Shown in pieces: positions 45,601 to 58,400 of a stretch of 64,000 nucleotides of DNA. The notes beneath the pieces are model-generated. The model worked only from the letters and a program-made list of their open reading frames with translations. It did not search any database and was not told the origin of the DNA. Location: NCBI GenBank assembly GCA_008921705.1, contig VFFE01009189.1, positions 288,717 through 352,716 on the forward strand. The letters are read 5' to 3'. The position numbers were made by a program, and so were the translations under genes. The DNA is from Burhinus oedicnemus. Taxonomy: Eukaryota; Chordata; Aves; Charadriiformes; Burhinidae. How positions within the stretch are numbered: position 1 is the stretch's first letter; each line of letters starts with the position of its first letter.

Positions 45601-48600
45601 ACCCTAATAAATACTAGTTCACTTTAAAAAGGAATCTCCAAGACTGTATGTCTTGAAAAACTGCGTAGATTGGCACCTGACAGGGTACACAGGGGTACAA
45701 CTACCCTTGCTCTGGGGTATCTGGTAACCTTGCTGGGTGGGCCTATTGCATGACCATGGTCTCAAGGGGCCAGACTTACTGATAACACAAATTCTTAGAG
45801 CATGATCATAACTGCTAAGGCTCAGGATAAAAATGGCCGGAAAAATCCTCATTCGGAGCCTTGGGCTTGTGTTTTCTGAGTGTTTATGTACAGAAAGTGG
45901 GATAGTGACTAAGGACTGATCTGGAATTAATACTGTTTCCCAAACGCCTTCCTCCATCCATAAACAGACTGAAATAAAGAAGGTATCAGAGGAAACCCGG
46001 AGAGATAAGACCTATTTTCACTGGACTCTAGTTTTCATCAGACTATGTAAAACTAGTCATGCAGTGTGGGTGTTTTTCTCTTAGCTTTGGTTGTGTTCTG
46101 GGCTGTGATCCTTGCAAATATAGGACCTCACCTTCCGACCCTTGAAAACTAAAATCGTAACTCCTTTCTTGGAACCACAACTCACAACATCTTCAGTCTC
46201 CCCACAGCCCTATTTTTATGGACAGCAACCCATCCAGCCTGTGATCTCCCTTACCATAGGGTTGGGAAGAGTCTAGGAGGCAGAGGTCTCCAAGGAAGAA
46301 GAGGTAAAGCAAAAGTACAGGGTCAGATATGTGATGCTCTGGAGAGGAGAAAAGAAAGGAAAGGCATCGGATAGAGACAGTTTTCTTGCTGTGCCTTTCT
46401 CAGCTATTGGGTGTGTGAGATTGGCCTGGTCCCTTGTAAACAAGACACACAAAGTCAGAGTTCAAGCTCGTGTGATGCCTCTGTTCTCATAAATGACTTT
46501 CAGGTATTTTATTTAGTCAGTACCACTAAATTCAGGAAGCCTGAACCTCTGTCTTCCCAGACAGACTGATGGGATGGGAAAGTCATAGGGAAAACTACTG
46601 AATGACTGAGAAAAACACAGCAGAACACATTCATGAAGCAAGAATAGGAAGACTGACATGTATAACCAGTAATAGTCCAGTGACCTGCCCATATTGTCCG
46701 TATCACCAGAATGAAGAGGTTTAATTCCTTCACAGGTAATCTGGAAATGCAAGTATAGCACAAAAATCCATGGGTTGAAGCCTCTATAGTTTCTCTGTGC
46801 AAAACTTCTCATTTCATTTAGAGCTGTGACCACAAACTGTAAATTAGTTGAATGAGTGGCAGTTCACACACCAGTCCCACAATGGAGTTTGGAAAGGAAA
46901 AATAAGATGAGAAACCCACCACTTTTGAATTAAGTGGAGTAAACTATCATCTGCCAACAAATACATGAGATAAATATGAATGTTACCTCCTCCTGTGATA
47001 GCCTTGATTTTACATACACCTCTAGCTTCAGGAGTGATAGGCATGGTAGAATATAATCTCATTAAAAATGCAAAAAACAAAAAAAGCCAGCTGCTGGCCA
47101 TCATGTCTACAAGTTAACAACTTGAATATAACAAATGTAATTGAACGGTCCAGCCAGGAGATGAAGGGAAAATCCAATATCCAGTCATCGTGGTGGTTGC
47201 TTTGGAGGACACCCAATATGCAGGCCAAAGTTCCCTGTCCTCATTGTTGAAGACAATTAGTGTTGCAGCTGCCGTTTTTCCAGTCTGATCTGAATTTGAC
47301 TGTGTTACTGCTGACACACCCTAGGAAAGGAGTAGGGCAGCCTTTGACTCTTCGTATCACCTAGGAGAAATTTTAAGGCTATGTAAATTTCCCTTCACCC
47401 TTCCACCCAATAGGTCCTCAAGATATTGGCACAACCAGTCTTACAGCAGAGAGCTAGCCCAGATGTGCCTTGTCCCCTTTTGGCCCATGAAACACTGATA
47501 TTTGCTGCAGAGGTGTTTTGTGTGGGCTAAGGTCATGAGATCTCTCATGGACCTTAAGGCAGGCTGGCTGATAAAAGAAATGGCCAGCAGGCACTTTTGA
47601 ATCAAGTCTGGATAGTGGATTTGTGTTCTAGGACTTTAGCATCCTCAGCAAGCCCTGTGACATGCTTAGAAGCAAACCTGAAAACAAATTCATGCTACCT
47701 GTCCACACGGTACAGAGTCTGCTGGCAGTTTCAGGCTGATTCATGTCACTGGGCTGTTAAGTAAACTGTATCAAGCCCATACAATTTTATGTAAGGCCAA
47801 AACTGTGGGCCAGTGAGTGTTCTTCCAGCTCTATAGCATCTGTTTGACTGCTGCAGCCAGGCAAATCTTTCTTATGGTACCTGTATTAATATTTCATATA
47901 ACTGACGGCAGGACATAGAATGTGGCTAATCCCATGGAAATCCAGAGGCACTCTTGCCCAGCCTAGCCATTCCAAAAGAAGGCTTGGTTATTTGCATACA
48001 AAGACTTCACACATGTAGGACCTCTCCTGTGTCTCACTGGACTTCCTGACAGTGCCAGGAAACTTTTTCTCTTACTCCAGCTGCCATGAGCTGCTTCCAT
48101 TAAGAGGAATCCTTAAGTAGTACACAGGGCACTGGAGATTTTGGGTTTAAATAGCATTTGCCACCAGCTCTTGGCATTCAGGACCAAGAATAAACTTATC
48201 TTTTTTGCACATGGCCCAGCACAGTGGACCTCACCTCTGCAGAAAGACCAATGCTGTTGGCCAAGATATACCTACACAAATTCAGGTGGCCACCTGCAGT
48301 GAAAGCCCAAGTGACTTGTCGAAGGCCCAGTTGTGCCAAGCCATAAAGGCACTTCAGATAGAAAACCTGAAGGCAAAACTTTGGGCAGGACCTGTTCCTG
48401 GGCTCATGTCATTTTGCAGGGTCCTGAACAGCATGGTAACTCCCAACCTATTAGCAGCAGGGGCTGCTGAGGGAAGGGGCTGTCTGCTGCTTAGCTGATG
48501 CTGCTTACAGCCCATCTCACTGGCACGTCAAGGGAACCAGGGTGGTTACTCCTGCTGTGCCAGTAGCAAAGACAAGGATCAAAGAGGGTCTTACAAATTC

Positions 48601-51600
48601 TTAAATTGCTTTAGCTGACTCACTGTAATTCATCTGTCAGAGCCCTAAAAGTATGTTTAAAATCTTCCTCAGAGAAGATGGCTTATCCTGTGTTAACTTT
48701 CATCAATACGTTTAGATGTGCAAACCACAGCATTTAGTTAAATCACTGAAAGTGTTTTTACAGCAGGGCTTGCACAAAGGGCCCATTTTAGTTAAATTAG
48801 CCCAATGGCTGCATGTAAAAAAAGGTCAAGCAAGAAAAGTGTCAGAATTTATACACAAACCAAGGTATTTCTTTCATTCTGTTACACGCTCAATTAATTG
48901 CACTTGCCAAGTACTGTGCTTGTGGAGTCAAGGAAGAATCTAATGCATCCATGCAAGGACAGTTGGATTCCATGAAAGCTGAAACCAGCAATTAAAATCA
49001 CCTCCTAATATTATTAATTGGCGTTCCAGGTATCAATGAAAGACCTTTTAAAATGAGTCTCCTAGCATTCTGATGGAAGTTGCTGCATGGCATGATCCAT
49101 CTTTGTTTTCCTAACAATCCACAGCTCTACTATCTCAGATCAAAAGCTGGCTTGGAGAAACTTCTGGGAAGTGGTTGAGTTTCAGATCACCACTGGCTGT
49201 GGACGAAGTCCATCAGAGAGTGATGAGAAGGCATCTCAGCCTGATAGTCAAGTCAGCAAAGTGTCATACACAACTGGATCTACTAAGGTCCAATTTCAGC
49301 TTTAATGGAGAGCAAAACTCAAATTTCACGTAATTTGATCCTTATAGAGATCTAGATGACTTAGCTGCTCTTCCATCACACTCTGCTAGCAGTCAGAGCA
49401 AAAATGTTGTGTGCCTTGAAGATTTGTGTCTTTAGCACATTATCCCTCAAGTGCTCAACAGGAATATGAAGCACAGGCTGTGATATTGGTAATTCCTCAT
49501 AATTCGTTTCTGGGCTGAAATATGGTTTTTGGCTATTGTTCCAAATGCCTATTTCAAGGTGACACCTCCACTGCCTGCCAAGAGAGCTGCAGATGCCTCC
49601 TTGGTCTTGTGACCACAAAGACAATGGAAACATTGGATTTCTGCATTTGCTCACTCAGAGCAGAAAGGAGTTAAAGGGAAAGGTAATTTGTCCACTTGCT
49701 TTTCTTACTTTGGAGCAGTGAAAAAAGAGAGGTGAGCATTTCATTCCTCTCAGAAAGTTTATCAAACTAGCAGAAGCACTAACAAAGACAGTTTCTCATA
49801 ACTCCAGCTCACCCTCGAAAGAATATTTCACTCTAAGCAGCACTGCTGTTGTTCCTCACTTTGTCCCACCCACTGTTTCTTCCCTCCAACTGGTCCTTAA
49901 CTGCTGGCTGGACAAGAGACATAAGTTAATAAGGCAGCCCACAGGCCAAAGAAAACACTTGGTAAACTCAAGTCACAGTCCCTTTTACAGTGGATCTCCT
50001 ACCCAAGTGTCAGCTTCCACAAAAATCATGGAAATGTAATCCTCTGAGATATAGGTGAATACCTTCAACGACTATTATAGGACAGAGTGACTGATGGCAA
50101 GCAGACAGCATGTCTATATATCATCAGGCTAGGGTTTTTCATTGAGAAGGAAGTTCTTTCTCAAAAGATCTGTTTTCTGATATTTAGATATTTGACAAGT
50201 GATAATATTTAAGAAGAGGAAGGAAACAAGCAAAAGTAAATTTGAGTCCCCTCAAAGGGCTCACGTCCACATTCCTACAAGTGCCATAAGTATGGATAGT
50301 GAATGCAGAAATTTCTGACTAAGGGTTTCTATTTTTACTCTCACCCACACTACTTTATGGTTGGAACAAATCGATTTTCCAACCCACGCTACAAATAACC
50401 TCTGCTGGCTGCTGTCATCTTCCTTTGCCCTCCAAACTACAGAACTAGCTAGAAGTCTGCAGAGTTCCCAGCAGCAAGAACACATTACTTCTCAGTACTC
50501 AATTATTGCGAAGGTGAGCTGAATAGAAAGATCTCTGCTCCAGGTGACATTTGTCATTGTCAGCTTATTACAGGTGCAGAGCATTGGAAAGAGGACAGTC
50601 ACCTAGCTCCTGATGAGAACAGGGTCCTGGACGCTGATAGAGGCCAGTCAAGATGTCATTCTTCATGTATGATGGCTCCCATACCACATCTTCACTTGCA
50701 CTTTAGGAAAGCTGATACAGGATGGGCAGACCAGTATACTAGAAAACCACAGGCAATTATAGACAACACAGTTCCTTTCCAGAGGAAATAATTTTCTTCA
50801 CCACCACCTGAGTTCCTTAGATGACTCCAAGGCGGTAACAACCTGCAAGCTCCATAGCACACCTTCTTTTATTTGCCAATGGATCTATACCACACGCTCT
50901 TGCAATACCCATGCTCTTAGAGCAGGGCACGCAAGTCCACGCACATTGCTCAACGCAATGAGTTATTGCTCTCCTCTTTTCTCCCTGAGAGAGTCCTAGG
51001 CCTGTGCCTATCCAGGCATAATGCTATTAATAATATCTCATCTGGGGACTCAAATCTACTCCTGAAAAGAGCATATACACTACCATTTCTGATAGCAAAT
51101 GTCAAACCACTCAGTGTTTCTTTTGTAATATCCTCTAGGGTGGGAGTGTTTGTTTTAACAGAGATGGCAAATGCTTTGCACACCTTAATTTGAGGACTAT
51201 TATTCAGAGAGGTAAGCAATAGACATGAACTTAGAAGAAAGCTCCGTTTTCATATCCCCAATGGGCACACTGTTCTGCACAGCATGCTTCTCTACCCTCA
51301 AAAGGAGCGCTGCTAGCTAGTTTATGCTGCAGGCTTGACCTGGTACTGTGGAACAGCTCAGGCCTTCGCTTTTGCATAAGGAAATCAATTGTCCCATGGT
51401 GTAATGCAGGTGAACTTCACAAGTCAGACTGGAAGGCCATGAGAAAAGGATGGGGCCTGAGGAAGGCAATAGCAGGGCTTGTACCCTCTAACAGAGAGGC
51501 AGCTGGGCAGTGTATCTCTCCCATTACGTGATCTCCCTGGTGTTTTAATAAGTTTTTCTGGGACCCTGGCAAGTCAGAGGAGTACCAATCGCCATTAGCT

Positions 51601-53089
51601 TTGGCATCTGACTGGTATGCCTAAGCAGTAACTAATGAAGACAATTGCCTGCCATATAAATTCCTCATGTGCCAGCGTTTTAAAAGATATTACAACCCCT
51701 CTCAGTTCCTTCCTGTCCCCATTGCAACCTGCTGAATCAACAGAGGGGTCAGTGGCCCCTGGCATAGGATGCAAAGAAGACATGATAGTGAAACTTACAA
51801 AGACAGCAGCAACTGTAGAAGGTAGCAGTACCCTGGAAAGGTGGAAGCCTTTTCTGGTTTTCCCTGAGTTTCTACCAGCATGTTCAGTCTCCAGTTTGGA
51901 AGAGCACTGTGGTCTACCAGAGAAACGTTCCCCACGACTGCCCTGGCAGAGCATCAGACACCGGAGGCCATCAGGACCAACACGTTTGTGGATGCTGGTT
52001 TTATTCCAAAGACATCTGAAGTATGTGTAACACTCGTTGCCACTTTCTTGGCCAGGGCCAGATCTCTGTCACAGTTGGCTGTCCAGAGGGCTCTTAGGGC
52101 ACCAGATATGAAGCGTGGTTTCCTCTGCCTGCTGAAATGGCAACACAACTCCTCTGCAGCTTCTGGTGCCAGTCCTTTAAAGCATGTCTGGCAGCAAGTG
52201 AGCTCATGTGACTTGAAAATCAGGATGAAATACCTCATCAATTTGAAATCCATTCTTCTGGGGTGCTTGTCTGGATTTTTTTTAAAACTATGTTTTTTTA
52301 AATCATTGACCTCAGACAAACCAGTGGATAAATTATATTTTTTCCTATGTCAACTGTTTGTTATCAGAGGAAATGTCCTCAGAGTCAGGACCTGCTGTTT
52401 TTGTGTTTTATCTGTGCAGCAAATTCCATTAAGTGAAATTTAATGCCAAAGCTCTAAGATCTGCATTCCTGGGGAATGACTGTTTGAGGGGCATTGTCTT
52501 TGAATCAGGAGCAAACACAAGCTGATAAAACACTTGTTGGATTATTTAGTCATGCCATCTTTTGCTGGATAGCTAACACACACATACAAATCACTAGAGG
52601 CAAAAATATTTCCTAAGTGGAACATTGATGATTCCTGAAAGATACAGCAGTGGTCTTAGGCAAGTAAGCAACCCTACTGGTGATTAAGCTGTTCCTGACA
52701 TACATAACAGCCTGAACAAGATCTCCCTCTGCCCTCTCAGAGTGACAAATCTTGTTTGTATCTGACGATGTTGTTCAGCAACGCACACGGGGAAGGAAGA
52801 CATCACCCTATTTCGTCTTCTCAAAAACATAACTGTGGCTGATTCTTCATTGCTTTGCACTGTGTAATTTAGTAGCAGCTAGAGGAAGCCTAAGAGTTGT
52901 CTTCTCATCCCCATCTGTAGAAAGAAGGGCAGAGCAAGCGGGGGCAGAACAGCTGCTTGCTCTGCTCAGAGGCCAAAGGTCTGACAGCATGGTCAAGCCT
53001 CATAAGAGACTGCCATTTCATTAGGGAGGCACTGCACTGCTTGTCCCCATCAGCCACCATAGCTTGCCATACTTGTCCAACTGGAAGGA
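45601..53089. other. Long unassigned stretch; one large two-strand ORF zone
   Basis: About 7.5 kb with no supported gene. A/T-rich DNA at 48,690-49,060 resembles a conserved noncoding element. At 51,595-52,443 long frames exist on both strands: 187 codons plus (51880-52443), and 121 and 119 codons minus (51954-52319 and 51595-51954). No domain is recognisable. About one frame of 187 codons by chance is roughly what random sequence of this size would give. Confidence 0.5.
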
Positions 53090-53138
53090 CACACACACAG
53101 CTAGACATGTACAGTCCAGGAGGTTCCTCCAGTGTCTT

Positions 53139-53640
53139 GATGACAACTTTTTGACTCAGGTGGTGGAGGAGCCGACAAGGAGAGATGTACTACTGGACCT
53201 AGTACTGACCAACAAAGAGGGACTTGGTGGAGGACATTAAGGTTGGCTGTAGTGATCATGAGAAGATCGAGTTCAGGATTATGTGCAGTAGGCACAAAAC
53301 GACAAGTAGGGTTGCAACCTTGAACTTCAGGAGGGCTAACTTTGATCTCTTCAAGAAACTGCTTGGAGATATCCCATGGGTTAGGACTCCAGAGGGTAGA
53401 GGGGCTCAAGAGAGCAGGTTGATATTCAAGTATAACTTCCTCCAAGCTCAGGAGCGGTGCATCCCTAAGAGCAAAAAATCAGGCAAGGGAAGCAGGAGAC
53501 CTGCATGGCTGAGCAGGGAGCTTCTGAAAAAGCTCAAGTGGAAGAAGGAAGTTTACACTAAGTGGAAGAAGGGACTGACCACGTTGGGAAGATTACAAGA
53601 ATGCTGCCAGAGTATGAAGGGACGAAACGAGGAAAGCCAA
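53139..53640 (+). pseudogene. CR1 ORF2 endonuclease C-terminus and linker, frameshifted
   Basis: DNFLTQVVEEPTRRD...LVLTNKEG is read in one frame. After an apparent 1-nt insertion near 53,215, VEDIKVGCSDHEKIEFRIM continues in the next frame from 53,224. SDHE with the following IEF is the C-terminal endonuclease motif (SDHxxVEF), whose histidine is the catalytic residue. The linker LSRELLKKLKWKKEVYTKWK follows. Near 53,620 the coding sense moves to a third frame ([16 protein letters not shown]). Both shifts would stop translation. Confidence 0.85.
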
Positions 53641-53647
53641 GGCCTCC

Positions 53648-55393
53648 TTGGAATTACATCTGGCAAGGCATGTCAAGGTCAACAGGAAGCGTTTCTTCAA
53701 GTACATCGTAGGCAAAAGGAAAACTAGAGAAAATGTGGGCCCACTGTTGAATGAGACAGGGACCATGGTGACACATGATGCAGAGAAGGCAGAATTACTG
53801 AATGCCTTCTTTGCTTCAGTCTTTACTGCTCAGGCCAGCCCTCGGGAGTCGCAGACTTTACGGGTACCAGAGAAAGTCTGGAGGCAGGAGAACTTGCCCT
53901 TGGTTGAAGAGGATCAAGTTAGAGATCAGTTAAGAAAACTGGATATCCACAAGTCCATGAGTCCTGATGGGATGCACCCGCGAGTGCTGAGGGAGGTGGC
54001 AGAACTCATTGCTGGGCCACTCTCCATCATCTTTGAAAGGTCCTGGAGAACAGACGAGGTGCCTGAGGACTGGAGGAAAGCCAATGTCACTCCAGTCTTC
54101 AAAAAGGGCAAGAAGGAAGACCCGGGAAGCTACAGGCCAGTCAGCCTCACCTCCATCCCTGGAAAGATGATGGAACAGCTGATTCTGGGTGTCATCTCAA
54201 AGCATTTGGAGGAAAAGAAGGTTATCAGAAGTAGCCAACATGAATTTGCCAAGGGGAAGTCATGTCTGACTAATCTGATAGCCTTCTACGATGGCGTGAC
54301 TGGACGGAGAGATGAGGGGAGGGCAGTGGAGGTTGTCTACCTTAACTTCAGCAAGGCTTTCGACACTGTCTCCCACAGCATCCTCGTAGGCAAGCTTAGG
54401 AAGTGTGGGTTAGATGAATGGACAGTGGGGTGGACTGAAAACCGGCTGGCTGATAGAGCTCAGAGGGTTGTGATTAGCGGCACAGAGTCTAGTTGGAGGT
54501 CTGTGACAAGTGGTGTTCCCCAGGGGTCAGTATTGGGTCCAGTCCTGTTCAACATATTCATCAATGACCTGGATGAAGGGGTGGAGTGTACCCTCAGCAA
54601 GTTTGCTGATGACACAAAACTGGGAGGGGTGGCTGACACACCGGAAGGCTGTGCTGCCATTCAGCATGACCTGGACAGGCTAGAGAGCTGGGCAGAGAGA
54701 AACCTCATGAAGGTCAACAAGGGCAAGTGTAAGGTCCTGCACTTGGGCAGGAATAACCCCATGCACCAGTACAGGTTAGAGGCTGACCTGCTGGAACGAA
54801 GCTCTGTGGAAAGGGACCTGGGAGTCCTGGTGGTCAACAGGGTGACCATGAACCAGCAATGTGCCCTTGTGGGCAAGAAGGCCAATGGCATCCTGGGATG
54901 CATCAAGAAGAGAGTGGCAAGCAGGTCGCGGAACGTTATCCTCCCCTTTTACTCTGCCCTGGTGAGGCCACACCTGGAGTACTGTGTCCAGTTCTGGGCT
55001 CCCCAGTTCAAGAAGGACAGGGAACTGCTGGAGAGGGCTACAGAGATGATTAGGGGTCTGGAACATCTTTCTTATGAGGAAAGGATGAGGGACTTTGGTC
55101 TTTTTAGTCTGGAGAAGAGAAGGCTGAGGGGGGATCTCATCAATGCTTATAAATACTTAAAGGGAGGGTGCCGGGAGGATGGCACCAGCCTTTTTTCAGT
55201 GGTGCCCAGTGATAGGACAAGAGGTAATGGGCACAAACTTGACCATAGGAAGTTCCATCTAAACATGAGGAGGAACGTCATTACTTTGAGGGTGGCAGAG
55301 CACTGGGACAGGCTGCCTAGAGAGGTGGTGGAGTCTCCGACTCTGGAGACATTCATAACTCGCCTGGATTCTGTCCTGTTCAACCTGGTCTAG
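53648..55393 (+). pseudogene. CR1 ORF2 reverse transcriptase, open for 581 codons
   Basis: Non-LTR reverse transcriptase that would copy CR1 RNA at a nicked target. Numbering from 53,648: [10 protein letters not shown] begins the domain near residue 102. [13 protein letters not shown] holds the first catalytic aspartate (D239). [18 protein letters not shown] starts at P291. FADD, the catalytic box, is at 319-322. The post-catalytic block [16 protein letters not shown] and the C-terminal [14 protein letters not shown] follow, ending SVLFNLV. All catalytic aspartates expected for the family are present and no internal stop occurs. The first codon is not a true start: the frame is the downstream part of a longer ORF2, cut off upstream by a frameshift and 5' truncation. 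I call it a pseudogene although the domain itself looks intact. Confidence 0.93.
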
Positions 55394-55457
55394 GTGTCCC
55401 TGCTCTGGCAGGGGGGCTGGACTAGATGATCTCCAGAGGTCCCTTCCAACCCCTGTG

Positions 55458-55475
55458 ATTCTGTGATTCTATGAA
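55458..55475 (+). repeat. CR1 3'-terminal octamer repeats
   Basis: ATTCTGTG (55458-55465) followed by ATTCTATG (55466-55473) and AA. This 8-bp unit at the end of the 3' tail is the signature of avian CR1 and fixes the right end of the element. Confidence 0.93.
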
Positions 55476-58400
55476 ACTCACCTATGGCACATCCAGAGGT
55501 GGAGGAATTATCTCTTTGTCTCCACTTCTCCCTCCTGTATCCTCTTATTTTCAGAACATAAGAGAATACATAGACTTAAGTATCAGAACTACTGCTAACC
55601 TGGTAGCGAGACTCTGTCAAGACCCTCCTACAGCAGTGCTGTTTGTAACAGACATGAAGGTTTTGTTGAATTTCCTTTAACTGAAGGCTGATGTGCTTAT
55701 GCAAATCAATATCTAACCTGCTAGGTTGCAGAATATGGCTTATGCACATGACTTGCATATGGATTAGAAGCTGAGGGATGAATAACGCTCAAACAGCAAG
55801 AACTGTTGGATTTGTTCAGACCCATGTGTTTGGCCACTATAATTTTTGAAGAAGGCTGACAAGTGGACTCAAGGTACAGTTCTGTCTAATAACTGTTGAA
55901 ACACTAAAGCAACACAACTGTCCTGATGATCCCAGACCTAATGGTGTTCAGGTTACCTACATGGTCTAGACCCAGTTTTGAGACCATAAGCAGGCTGTTA
56001 GTTAAATTGAGCTAGCCACTAATCAGTTAACTAAACCTCATGCACGGAGGCAGCAGAAAGACTTCTTCCAGAATGGGGATAAACCACTTCATGCTTCTCA
56101 ATTTGAGATCAGGCCAAACCCAGTCTTCTTCAGCAGTCTTCCTTACTTAGGTACATGAGGTACAGAGCTGCCACTGCTAAACCTAATTTATAGAAGGGGA
56201 GACAGAATACCACAGGTTGCAATGACATTTTAGTCTGCAATATCCATTAATTGACTACTCTTTCTTGAAGGTCCCAATTTTCGCTGAACAATGGCTCAAG
56301 TGTTATCATCTGGCTAAGGATATCCCTGTGCGGTGGAGCAATTGCTCAGCTCTCCATAAACAGCTGAGCAATATGACTCTGACTCTACTCTGTCTTCAGA
56401 CTAGATGCAGAGACTTTTCAAAGCAATGCATAGGGAGATCTTAGTGCCTGAGGAAAGAGGATGAGCCTACACTTGTTGAAGCCTGACACAAGGAAGCTAC
56501 AGAGGACTAGAGTAGAGCAGGAATAGGTAACCTCTCTTAGGATCCCCAGGACAAACACTTCTCCAGCTCCTAAACAAAGTGCTCCTGCCTCTGCGCATAA
56601 GAGCACAGCCCTGCACAGAGCAGCCACAGCCACATGGTAGCAATTGGTTGACTGGGATGAGGGAGATGGCAGCTCAGATCCTTGCACTGATGGGTTTGTA
56701 GTAGGTATGGGACAAGAACTTTAGCTTTCCTTTCTCAAAGTGAAAAATAGCACTTCATGCACTAGCTTCATGCACCGCCCCAATGCAGGGCTTCTGCACT
56801 TCTCTCTGCTGGAGCTGCTTGTTGCAAGGTGTTGTAGGTGCCTTAGATTTTGTAATGCCAAAGGCTTTCGCAAATAGGCTTGCTGCAAGTAGAAACTTGC
56901 AACTCTGCAGCCTGCCTTCTACTTGCAGCTTGGTACTTTTTCACTTGAGATGCTGTGGCTGTGTTTTCCAGTCTGTCTGCTGGAGTGTTCTCCCGTTGCT
57001 GTTTTGCTGTTGTTATGGTCTTGCACCTGTGACTCTACCAGTGCTGCTGTGATGGGCTCCCACAGGAAGCAACATGAGAACTCTGCCTGCTTTCCCCCTT
57101 TTCCACTACCTTTGGTTGCTTTAGTTAATATCTGGGAGCCCATCAGATGCATGCACAAAGCTTAACAACCAGACAGTGTGCAGCACTTACACGTGACCAA
57201 AGCATGCATTAGTGTGTACAGCATCCCATAAACAAGGAGAACCAGGAGAAAGTCTTTGTGCCTAATGAAAAACTTTATGACTGCTCTGGAGAAGTACTAT
57301 GGGGGGATCATCTGCTGCCCTGGAGATGAAATCAGGAAGAGGACACTTGTCTGGGAACCTCCACTGCTTCTCTCCCCACTTGCTGCCAGAGAGCTTTTGC
57401 CTTTGCCTTTGCTCTTTCTCTCAATTAATTTCTATTTTCCTCCAAAAGTAACTTCCACTATTACAGTCAATGCATGCCATCAGCTACAGACCCTGCTAAT
57501 AAATAGTTGTGCATCTGTCTCTACATGCTTTGTGCAGCATGTTCCATGCTGTATAAGTGACAAAGCCAGAGAAATTATAGTCCTTGGGTAAGGCCTTATA
57601 CAGGAGCCCCTGCACTCATCAGTAAGGATGGGTATGAGCTCAGTTTCAGCTCCTGGATTCCTCTGTGCTGCCTGCAGGGAAGCAGGTGTAGTCTCAGGAG
57701 CAGTTGGGAACTCCACTGAGGGCTCCTGGGGCTCCCACTTTGCAAACAGTCACTACTGGAAACCTCAGTGCCTAGACCAGCTAGATTTGGCTGCCTGAAT
57801 GTCCTTAGGAAATTGTGCCTGTAGCAATGCTAGCTGAGTATGCTAGGTCCCTGGCCTGGCTGAAGGAGTACCAGGTAAGCAGGTTGATGGCCAAAAGTGC
57901 TGAGCAGCATCCTCATGCCTGTGATCTAGTGGTAGCTGGTGGGGGTTGCTACTGTAGATGCAGTAGCACATATCAGTTGTGATTGCTTTTCAACAATGGC
58001 CAGCTAAATTTGCTAGAAAATCATTGATCTACCTGATAAATTTAATTAACTACAATGGGTTCACAAAATACTGCTGTTCCCTCTGCTGTGTAGGGGGATC
58101 AGTTGCCCCCCTGTAAGGAAGTCTTGCCTTCAACAGGACATGTTTGGGAATGTGAATGCCCAGCTGGAAAGAGTGAGAGCTGCTAGGCAACAGCTACTTC
58201 GCCTGATTGAAAGAATACAACTGTCTTGTTGAGCTCTGTTCCCAGTGTTACTATGATTATGAATTCAGTTCATATTTTGTCATAGGCATTTTTCATGGAT
58301 TAGGCTTTTGTTTTCCACACTGTCATTAAAACCATGCTCTGGCTCCAGGGCACTCCATCCCTTTTCTGACCCGTTCGCTTGCTGAGGCTACAGGGGTAAG

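Larger units (their letters stand above)
53090..55475 (+). mobile_element. Young CR1 LINE, 5'-truncated, 2.4 kb
   Basis: This is the best-preserved transposon in the window. It begins inside the C-terminal endonuclease (DNFLTQVVEEPTRRD from 53,139). It then covers the linker, the full reverse transcriptase and the ORF2 end (stop TAG 55391-55393), and a short tail ending CCCTTCCAACCCC with octamers ATTCTGTG and ATTCTATG (55458-55473). CR1 elements copy themselves by target-primed reverse transcription starting at the 3' octamers, and most copies are 5'-truncated like this one. Two frameshifts (about 53,215 and 53,620) and loss of the N-terminal endonuclease and ORF1 make it non-autonomous. Low divergence suggests recent insertion. 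No target duplication was identified. Confidence 0.95.

Noticed and set aside
54460..55383. Minus-strand frames of 66-96 codons inside the young CR1
   Set aside because: Antisense shadows of the CR1 reverse transcriptase frame.
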